NCBI GenBank assembly: GCA_017411715.1
Contig: JAFQPO010000001.1
Span: 62,001 to 126,000 of the forward strand
DNA from: Bacilli bacterium
GTDB taxonomy: Bacteria; Bacillota_I; Bacilli_A; ML615J-28; CAG-313
DNA length: 64,000 nt
Direction of reading: 5' to 3'
The notes below the pieces were generated by a model. It saw only the letters and a list, made by a program, of their open reading frames with translations. It made no database searches and was not told where the DNA came from. Positions 1 through 12,000 of this stretch are shown piece by piece. Position 1 is the stretch's first letter, and the number at the start of each line of letters is the position of its first letter. The position numbers and the translations under genes were made by a program.

Positions 1-3000
1 AATTATTATCACCAAGAGCAGCAATTTCAACAATGTATGTTCCTGCTTCTTTAAATGATAGAGTATTTGTTGTGACACCATTAATTCTATATGATACATT
101 TCCAACCGCAATCACATCACTAATAGTATGAGTTGTATCTTTATCATAAGTGAATGTTACATTTAAGTTAGTAGTGTCCACAACTTGATCAATTTTTTGA
201 ACATCAATTGTTAATTCTTCTACTATTGTTTGATAAATAATTGTATTTGAAGGAGTATATGTCGCATAGAATTTATTTTCTCCAGCATCTCCGACTAAAG
301 TATTAGCTGGGTCATTCCATGTCCAATTAGTTCCTAATACAACACTTGCTAATGTATCTTTATAGTTTGCAGTTAAACCTGTAGGAAGTACATATAAAGG
401 ATCAATAGCTTGTAAAATGATTACTTCAACTTCAACATCTGTTAAAACATTATAATTTACTGTATCAACAGGAGTATAAGTTGCGTATTCTTTAATTTCT
501 GTATTTAAACTTCTATCAAGTACTAATGATGGATTATTCCATGCATAGTTTTGTGGAAGCTCAATACTTGCTAATGTTGAACCATGAACACCTTCTACTG
601 TAATAGGAGATAATTCTGGATCAATTTTCTTAACTTTAACATCAAATTCTACTTCTTTATATTTATAGTTAGCTGTTTCATGTGCTACAGCGATTACTTT
701 ATAATCACCAGCATTTACTAAGATATTATTGTGGAAGACTAATGATGTTTCATTATGATTTAACATAATAGTAGGGAATAATGTTGTATTTACTACTACT
801 TTACCTTCTTCACTATAATTTGTTTCTAAGTTAGCTGGGATTGTAATTACTGCTTCAGCTTTTTCAATTACTAAGTTTACTGTCTTTTCACTTGCTAAGT
901 AGTTAGTTGTTTCATTAGCTTTAATTACTACTTGGTAAGTTCCAGCATCAGTTTTTCCATTATTAACATAAGTTAATAATGTTTCATCATGATTTAATGT
1001 AGCAGTAATACTATGTTCTAATTCATCATATACAACTACTAAATCACTTGCTGTAATAATACTTTGTGCTTTGTTTATTACTACTTCTATTTCTACTGCA
1101 CCAGGTTTATATAAATCATTGCCTGCCGCTTCGATAATTACTTTATATGTTCCGGCATTCTTTAATTCTTGAACTGGGTCTAATAATCGATAGCTTATTG
1201 TTCCTTGACCCTCAACACTTGTTAAGTCTAATGTATGAACATTTGTATTATATGTATAAATAGTTTGAATGCTTGATGCATCTATTACTTGATCAGCTTT
1301 ATTAATTGTAACTACAACTTCTGTAGATAAAGCTTCGTTGTAATTGATATTTCCAGATGCTTTCGCGATTACTTTGTATGTTCCAGGAGTAGCTGTTAAT
1401 AACCATTCAAGATTATCTGCTACAACTACATCTGTACTATCTTTTACCACGTATGTGATTGTTCCAATACCTGATGCATATCCTACTGTTTGATATTCTT
1501 TTAAGTATTGTAATGATGTATTAATCATTGTTGTATCAACAACTTGATCAATTGGTTTAACTTTAACATCAAATTCTACTTCTTGATATTTATAGTTAGC
1601 TGTTTCATGGGCTACAGCGATTACTTTATAATCACCAGCATTTACTAAGATATTATTGTGGAAGACTAATGATGTTTCATTATGGTTTAACGAAATAGTA
1701 GGGAATAATGTTGTATTTACTACTATTTTTCCTTCTTCACTATAATTTGTTTCTAAGTTATCTGGGATTGTAATTACTGCTTCAGCTTTTTCTACTACAA
1801 TTGTAACAACTTTAGTTGAACCAGTGTAGTTAGCTGTACCATATGATTTAATTGTTAATTCATAAGTTCCACTTTCAGTAATTTGTGGAAGATTAGAACT
1901 AAATACTATACCATCTAAACTATATTGTAATGCGGTAGAAGCAGTTACTATGCCTAAATCTAAAACATTACCTTCATCATAAACATGACTAGTATTTAAA
2001 TTAGAAATATTAATTTCTGAGATTGCTTTATTAACAATCACTTCAACTTCAACAGAAGCTGCATTATAATATTCGTTTCCTGCTGCTTCAACTATTAAAA
2101 TATATGAACCAGCATTTGTAAATGTAGTATCAGATGATCCTTTAACATGATAGCTAATAGATCCTATACCACTAACATTTGATACATCTAATGTTTGAGG
2201 ATTTCTATTATAGATAAATTCAGTTTGAATATTAGATGCATCAATTGTTTGATTTGCTTTCTTAACTTCTACTACAACTTCTTTAGATAGTGCTTTTTGA
2301 TAATTAGCTGTTTCTGCTGCATCAATTTTAACATTATATAATCCAGGAGTAGCATTTAATAACCATTCTAAGTTATCCGCAACCACATTATCAGTTTGAT
2401 CTTTTACTTCATAACTTAGCATACCTTGAGCTGTAATATAACCAAATGCTTCAATATTATCTAAATATTTAATTGATGTAACAAAATTATTAATATCAAT
2501 AGATTGTTGTGCTTTATTAACTTTAACTTCTAAAACTGCTTGAATAGCTGTATAATTATCAGATTCAAGTGCCATTACTACTACTTCATAATCACCAGCA
2601 TTAAGAACTTTATTATTAAGATAAATAACTGAAGTCTCATTATGATTTAATGTAGCACCTGTAGTAATTATGTGTTCTTTTCCATCATAAGTTATAATTT
2701 GTTTAGCTAATGTAAATGTAGCCTCAGCTTTATTAACAGTAACATCAATTATAACATTTTCAATAGTTTCATAATTTGCTGTATCATCAGGAGTAAATTT
2801 GACTACAAATTCATGTATTCCCGCATCTCCTACTGTAGTATCTAATCTTTCAACAAATGACCAACCAGTAGGTAAAATAATATCTCCTAAAGTTTTGCCA
2901 TAAGTTGTACTTACAAATTTAGGTACTGAATATTGTGGAATTGCTTTAATTTCATGAATATCAATTTCTACTTCTTCAACAAGATAATTATCTTGGTCAA

Positions 3001-6000
3001 CTGGTGTATATAACACCTTATAAAGGTGATTACTTCCAACTTCTTTAACAGTATCGTTTGCATCAACCCAACTAAATCCATCAGGCAATGTAATATTACC
3101 TAATAATTCATTATATCTTGCTTCAACTGTTAAACTTGGCGTCATACTTGCTTTATTAATTGTAATATCAATTGAATTAGAGAAGCCCTCTTGAATAAAT
3201 CCATCAAGATGTGCTTTAACATAAACTTTGTAACTACCACTGTCTAAAACATTAGAAAGTCTAATAGTACTATATGTAGCACCGATAATTAATTGGTCAT
3301 CTTTATACCATTGATACTCAAATTTACTTGCGTTAGAAACAACAGTAACAGCACTTAATGTGATATAGTTGTCTTTTGCGTATGTTTGAGTAGTTCCTTT
3401 ATCGGCAACCACACTGCTTTCAAGAAGAGATTTACCATATACATACACACCATTTAATTCATATGATGTATAAATAGATTTATTTTCAAAACCTCTTCTT
3501 ACACCATCTATATTAGATGTGAATGCCGCAAATGGGCGATGACAATATTTTCCATTAAATTCTGATGTAGCTTTTCCCTCAGCTACTTCAATAATTGATG
3601 AACCATCAACTGTTGCAGTATCCGCAACAATTACTCTTGAACCACTAACCTCAGTTGTAATATGACCACCAAAGTTGTTTTTAACAATCATTGTACCATT
3701 ATTAACAAACTTAGCGTTAGCATTAATTGTATGATAGTATTCAGGAGTATCAAAGATGACAGTCGCATCTTCATCAATAATTACTTTTGAACCATTTAAG
3801 TATTCAATTGAATTATTAAGATGTAATGTACCAGATTTAATGTATGTCGTAACAGTACCTTTTAATGCAAATGGGAAATCATCTTTAGATAAATAGATTT
3901 CAGAATATTGTCCCATTGGATTACTTGGGTCATTAGTAATATTAGTATTCTTTAAAAGAATAGATGCTGTGAAAATACCACTAGTAACATCACCTTCTAA
4001 TGTTACTTCAGTTAAACTTGCACTCTTGTATTCTTTTGTAAATCTAGCACCACGTTTTAGAAGGATAATACCTTCAGTAGATTCATTTTCATACTTCGCA
4101 ACAATTGCTGGTACAGTAGATGTAATGTCAAAGGCAGATAACACTGCATTACCATTTGGCCCCATCTCGAATGATGTTACCGCATGATATTCTGCACCAT
4201 ATTCAATAACTAATTTAGATTGAATTGTATTTAATGAATAGTCTTGGAATGGGAATGAATAAGGAATTTCTTTTTGACCACTAATAATTTCATTATAATT
4301 GTCAAGAATGAATGATTGAATGGTCATTCCAGTAGATACTAAGCCAGTTGAATTATGTGCATAATATCCTTCATCTGATAAACCACTAAATAACATTGGT
4401 TCATATACACTAGCACCATTAGGAATAGTAATAGTATAAGCACCAGTAATAGTTGCACCATTTTCAACATATAGTGTACAATTACGTTTTAACTCAACAT
4501 CTGAAGTTAATTCAATTGGAGTATGAACTGTAATTGTATCACCGAAAGATGATGCGTTATTAGCAGTTTTTAAATCATAATAATAAGTATCATTTATACT
4601 TGTTGTTACAACACGTAATAAGTATGCATTATCTATAATTTCAAAGTCATCACTTGTCGCAGAAGCAACTGCTTCAACTACATATAATCCAGGTGTGAAT
4701 TCTGTTACTGTTGGATCAGCAACTTTATTGCCACTTGCATCTGTATAATAGTAATAAGTTGATAGAGCAATTGGAGTGTTAATAAACTTAGATCCAGATA
4801 ATTTTGGCGCATTGTAATAAGCATTTAGACCAGCTGTGTTAGTAGCATTGCTGCCATTAGTATAAACAATATCTTCTAATAGAGTATTTTGTAAATATAG
4901 TACATCAACAAATTCATCATGTAACATACCTTCTTCAGATGTGAAAATTGGTGTTAAAAAAGCTTTGTTAATCACGATATTTGGAGTTTCTAAATTAAAT
5001 ACTCTTGTAGCATTTAATTCTGTATTAGTTAGTGTTACTTCAACTAAATAAGTACCGCTATCTTTTACTTGATGTACAGTAAAGTTTTCAGAATTTTTAT
5101 TTAAATCGTTTAAAACGCGATTATTTGTATCATCTAATGTTACTTTATACCACTTATAAGTAATAGTAACATTTGATAAATCAGTAAGTAGTGTTTCAAC
5201 ACTAAATTTAATTACATCTTCACCATATGTGATTTCAGAATCATAATTATGATTTAATTCAACAACAGAATCTTCAAAATCCCATTTAGCAAAAATTTCA
5301 GTGTTTTCAGTTATTGGATTTTCAAAACTGAATAAAACATAATTGTCATGTGCATCTTTAGTATACCAATCAAACTTGTAACCATCTTTATTTAATAAAG
5401 TAGGTACAGCTTGTTCATTATAAGTTACAAATTGTTCATTATATAAATGAGACATTGTATCATAAATTTTTACACTATATACTTCTTTTTCATATTTTGC
5501 ATATAATGTTAAGTTTTTAACAACAATTGTTTCAAAGTTATAAGGTTTTGTAAATTCACTATCTGTATACCATCCTACAAAACGATAGTGAGCAGGCGTA
5601 TTATAGATATATTCTTGAGGAATATCAATATAACTATCATACTTAGAATTAAATGTTGTAACTTGACCATTATCATTTAAGGTGATTGTTACTGCATTAG
5701 CTAATAATTGAGCTAAAACATCAATATTAGATGTAATAGTTGTATGTTCATCAAATAAAACTGATGAATCAGTAGCTAAAACAAACTTTTCAAATGCATA
5801 ACCAGCAGGTAAGTTCGCATTAATAATTGCGATTACTTCGTTTAATTTAGCAGTTGAAATAGTTTCACCCACTAATACATTTATACTATGGGTAACTGTT
5901 AATCCATTAATTGTGTATAAGAAATTAACAGTTGCTTCTTGTGAATAAATTGCTTGAAGAGTAATGTTAGAAGTTACTTTAGTATTGAAATCAAATACTT

Positions 6001-9000
6001 CTGTACCATTTGCCCAATGTTTAAATACATAACCAGCAAGTTCTGGAGCACTTATTTCTTTAACAAGACCTTCATATTTGACTTCTTGAGTTGATAATAA
6101 TTTACCATCTTTGTCAAGAATTGTAACAAGATAAATAATATCTTCATAAATAGGAGTAACTTCTAAATTAGATGTTATTCTATTTAATTGTTGATCCCAA
6201 CCAATGAATTTTTTACCAGGAATGATATTCATTTGCGCATCAGTTGGTAAATTTGTATGTGTTGAAATGTCTTCATTATGCATTGCGGTAATCGTTACTA
6301 AAGTATTACCACTAGCATCTTTGAACACTATTTCATATTCTTTAGCTGTATAATCTAAAATAATGATTGTATCTTCATTAATTTCAGGGTTAGCAGTAAT
6401 TTTTGTACCATTTAATAAGTATCCAGCAAACGTATAACCTTCAACACTTGGAGCAGTTGGTAAAACTGATGTTTCTCCTTTTTCGATTGTTTGAATATCT
6501 ACGATATATCCAAATTCAGTTTTGTATGTAACTTTAACTGGATTAGATGTTACTTCATATTTTCCATATAAAGTTATATTTTCTTTAACTTTTGTATTAA
6601 AGTCGAATAAATCAGTAAATGAGCTATCAGTATACCAACCTTTGAATGATTGATTATTAATAACTGGTGCATATATTTCAGATACAAATCCATTATATTT
6701 AACAGTTTGTAAACTTAATACTTTACCATTTAGCATAAATGTTACTAAGTATGTATTTTCTTCAAAAATTGCAGTATAATTAAATTCATTGTCTAAAACA
6801 CTTGTTAATTCCCATTTCACAAAAGTATGTCCTACTAAAGATGGAATTTCTCTTGGGAATGGTTGTGCTTCATTGTATTTGCAAGTAAGAGTTTCAATTA
6901 CTCCTAATACGTCATAATTATATGTTAGAGTAATTATTTCATATTTTGCGTAAAGATTAATATTACCACTAATTAAAGATGTGAAATCATATAGTTGATC
7001 ATTTAGATACCAGCCCACAAAATTATAACCAGCTTTACTTGGCATTGTATAGTTTTGAGCGACATTTCCATATGTTACATAATCTGTATTAATTAATGTA
7101 GTATTATCATAGTAGTTAATAGTGTAAGTATTAATATTGAAAATTGGTTTAACATCAATATTTGTTAATACAACACTTGTATCTTTATCCCAACCAACAA
7201 ATGTATAACCTGTTTTTGTTGGATTATTAGGAAGCACTGCTGATTCTCCATATTTAACAGTTTCAGTTTTAATAACTTCAGCTTCCGCATTGTAGAATCT
7301 AACAGTGTATGTTATTTCTTCATACTGTGCAACAACTACTTGATCAGATGTTACACCTTTATAATTTTCTTCCCATACACCATTTTTGTAACCAGTTCTT
7401 TCTGGTACAAGTGGTGTTTGAGCATCTTCATTGTATTCTACAACTTCTTCTTTAATGATTGCGCCATTGTAGTCAACAAATGTTACAGTAAATGTTTTTG
7501 TTTGATAAGTAGGTTTAATTTCTAAATTAGATGATGTGATATTATTTAAACCTTGATCCCATCCAGCAAATTCTTTACCAAGTGGTTCATCTACAACTGG
7601 AAGATTATTTGCAGAAATACTTTCACCATATAATACTGATACTTCAACATAGTCAGTACTATTTTTATATACTTTAACAATAAGTTCTTGTTTTTCATAT
7701 TTTGCGGTTAAAACAGTATTAGCGTTAACAACATTATTAGAACTTGTTAATGCTTGATCATCTAAATACCAACCAACAAAATTATAACCTGTAATAGCTT
7801 CAGGATTTTGTGGAGCTAATACATCACCATATGATGCAGTTGTAACCGCAAGCGTATTACCAAAACTATCTTCATAAATAATACTATATGAATTTGCTTT
7901 GAATACTGCTTCTACTTCTACATCAGCTGTTATATTTTCAATGCTTGCATCCCAACCAATAAATGTATGACCTGATTTAGTAGGAATGATTGGTGCAACC
8001 GCATCATTTAAGTATTCAACTTCAACTGTAGATAATTCTACTCCATCAACTTTAAATACTACATTAAACTTTTTAATATTCCATTTCGCGAAATATTCAG
8101 TATTTTCAGTAATTAATTCATTAAAATCAACTTCTTGTGTTAATGATGAATCTTGATACCAACCAACAAATTCATAACCTTCTTTTAAAGGACTAGTTGG
8201 CATATTTACCATTTCTTCATATTTAACACTAACGATATCATAAATAGTAGAGTCATTTCTAAATACTACTGTGTATGTAGCTTTTTCAAAAATTGCCGTA
8301 ACTGTAGTATCTGTAGTAATACTTTCATAACTCTTATCCCAACCAATGAAAACATATCCTAATTTAGTAGGAGCTATTGGTGCAACCGCATCAGATAAAT
8401 ATTCAATATTTGCTTGTAAATCATAAACACTACCATCTACAACAAACTTAACTGTATGTGTTGATTTAACCCATTTTGCTGTTAAAATCACATCATTAGC
8501 TGGCATTGTAGTAACTACTTGATCCCAACCATCAAAATCATAACCTTCTTTTGAAGGGGTTGGTAATACAACAGCACTATTATAAACTTGTGTGATAGGT
8601 TGAATATTTAATCCACCATCTACATCAAAGTAAATTGTATAACTATTTACTTTGTACTCTGCAATTAAGGTAATATCTTCTACTACTTTAGTTGCTGGAT
8701 TAAAGATTTGACCATCTAATAACCAATTAACAAAAGTATAACCTGTTACTTCACTTAAAGTTGGTAAAGTAATCATACTATTGTAGTCAATAATTTCATC
8801 TGCTTTAACAGTTTCACCAAATGAATTTTGGAATTTAACTGTTACTTTTTGTATTTCATAATTTAATGTGATTGTAGTATCATCAGTAATATTTTGACCA
8901 TTGTGATTCCAATCAAGTGTATTATATCCATCTACAGTTGGTTTTGTAGGGAAGTCGCTTGCAGAAAGACTTGCTCCATCGTCTACTAATACAACACTTA

Positions 9001-12000
9001 AAATATTACCAAAAATATCATTAAATACTACAACATGCTTAGTAACATCTACACTTATATATAAAGCTTTAATTGTACGAGGAGCAATAATATTTGTTCC
9101 ATCACTACTCCAACCTACAAATTCATAACCTTCTTTTTCAGGAATGGCTGTAGGCATTACCGCATTTTTACCATGTTCAACATTTTGAGAAGCTGGTGTA
9201 CCTGTTGATAATGTTCCACCATCTAAGTCAAATTTAACTAAATAAGTAAGTAAGTCGAATTTAGCAAATAAATTAAGATTTTCTTGAACTAAATAATCAC
9301 TAGCATCTAAATCTATTTCTTCGTTAAAGCTTGCATCTTTATACCAGCCAACAAATTTATAACCAGTTTTTGTAATACTATAAGCTAAATCACTTGCTTG
9401 TAATAAGTATTCATATTCAACAACTTTTTCAAATACTACATTTAGTCCATCATAATATGTAATTGTTAGATTAATTTTTTCATATTTGGCATATAAAGAA
9501 AGATTTCCAGTAACAACATCTGAATTAAAATCAAATGGAGTTGTTAATGAACTATCTTTATACCAGCCAATAAACTTATGTCCAACTTCTGGAGTTGGTT
9601 CGTAATAATCTAGTTGACTATTATAAGTTACTTTATTTAACACTTTACCATCATCAAAAGTAACTGTATATACAAGTGGAGTATATTTAGCTTTGATGAT
9701 TTCATCTTGAGTAATGTTAGTGATATTACCTTCCCAAACAGGATTAGTATATCCAACTTTTGTAGGTAATGTTGGAGTTTGTGCATCTTCACCATGTTTA
9801 ATTAGTTGGCTAGAGATGATTGTACCATCCATATCAACAAAGATTACACTATATTGGTTGATTTCAAATACCGCATTAACAACTAAATCACTAGTAATGT
9901 TTGTAATATCTTTATCCCAACCAATGAATGTATAACCAGCTTTATTATTAACAACTGGTGCGTTTGCGTTATCACCATGATTTACATAAACAGTTGTAGG
10001 AAGTTCACCTTCAACATTAAATGTTACTTGATATGAATTAATTTTGTCATATTCAACTGTTATTACTAAATCTTTTGTAACTTTCTTATATTCCACACTA
10101 TCCCATCTAGGATTTTCATAACCAACGCGGTTAGGGAAATTAGGAACTACATTTGCTGCTTCTTCATATAAAACAGTTTCAGTATGTAAGATTGATCCAT
10201 CAAAACTTTTGAAAATAACAATAAAACTATGTTTTTCAAAAATTGGATAAACATCTAAATTTGATTTGATGTTAGTTAAATTTTGATTCCAACCAACAAA
10301 ATCATGACCTGTTTTATTAAGAGTTACATTACTTGTAACAGCATCACCATAAGTAACTTCTTTTGTATCTACTAATGAATTTGATTCATCATAGAAATTA
10401 ACAATAAATTTGATTGTTTCATAAACAGCTTTAACTTCTGTATTAGAAGTTATATTACTATAATCTTTATCCCATCTAACAAAGTTTTTACCTTCAACAT
10501 AAGGGATTGTTGGAGTAATTGCTGCTTCACCATGTTTTACAGTTTGAATTGAAATTATACCATCATTAATATCTTTGAATGTAACAACATAAGTTGATTC
10601 ACGATATTGTGCAGTAATCACTTGTGTTTCTTTGATATTTGTTAATGATTTGTCCCATCCAGTAAAGATGTAACCTACTTTATCAAGATTATAAGTATTA
10701 TCAATAACAATATCACTACCGTGTAAAACTGTTAATTCTTTTTGTAAAGATTCACCATAATTTAATGTTACAGTGTATGATTTAATTTCATATTCTAAAA
10801 TAATGATAGTATCACTATTAATATTTTGACCATTATGGTTATAATCTTTTGCGGTATAACCTTCTACTTCAGGTTTATTAGGTAGAGTAATGTTATCGCC
10901 TTTAGTAACTAATTCAACAGCTAAGATATTGCCAAATGTGTCCTTAACTACTACTTGATATAATTCTTTATTTACTTCTAGATAAATTGCAGTTACAGTT
11001 AAATCTGCTTTAACGTTATTAGCAGTTTTATCCCAACTAATAAAATTATAACCAGCCACTGCAGGAGCTAAAGGGATAGGAGCATTTTCACCATATCCAA
11101 CAGTATATTTTTCAACTACATTGCCAAAAGAATCAACGTAAGTTACTTCAAATGTGTTTTGAATAAATTTTGCAGTTAATTCTATATCAGCAGTGATAGG
11201 TTTTGTAAAATCATATTTTTCAGTACCATTATACCAACCATCAAAAGTATACCCTTCTTTTTGAGGTTCACTTGGTTCTACGACTACATCATTTTCTTTG
11301 ATGTTTTGATAATTAATTGTATATGAACCATCTTTGAAAGTTACTCTATAATAGTTAACAGTTACTTCAACTTCTTCAGTTGTGCCATCTGTGTATAATA
11401 CTTCAATATTACCACGATCATTTAAATACATTTCTTTAATGCCACGACCATCAGTTCCGTTGGTACCATCTGCTCCTGGAGCACCAACTAATTCATCTAA
11501 TGAAATTAATGTATGCCATTTAAAGAAATCATCAGATGGATTATCAAAACTCTTTGGAACATAAGACCATTGAATTTCTTTTGTTACATCATCAACTCTA
11601 ATTTGGATTTGATATGCAGTTAAAGATTCTAACCACTCATCAATTGTTCCACTAAAGCCTGATAATTCATAAGCATTCTTACCATCACTACCTGCTAAAC
11701 TGGCAATCCATTGTGCTTCTGAACCTTTGAATCCATTATTAACAGCAATTTGATAAGCACTTAACCCATCTTTCCCATCAATTCCATCTTCACCATCAGC
11801 ACCATCTTTACCATCACTACCTGCTATACCAGGAGCACCAACTAATGATTTTAACCATTCATCAAGCGTTCCTTGGTAACCATTTAGTTTAGCAAGTTCA
11901 TAAGCGCTTAAACCATCTTTACCATCTGTTCCGTCTTCACCATCAGCACCATCTTTACCATTTTGGCCAACTAATGAAGCTAACCATTCAGTGATTGAAC

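Noticed and set aside
5270-11350. CRISPR-like regular spacing
   Set aside because: The period of about 195 bp is protein-coding InlB repeats with divergent DNA, not short identical repeats with unique spacers.
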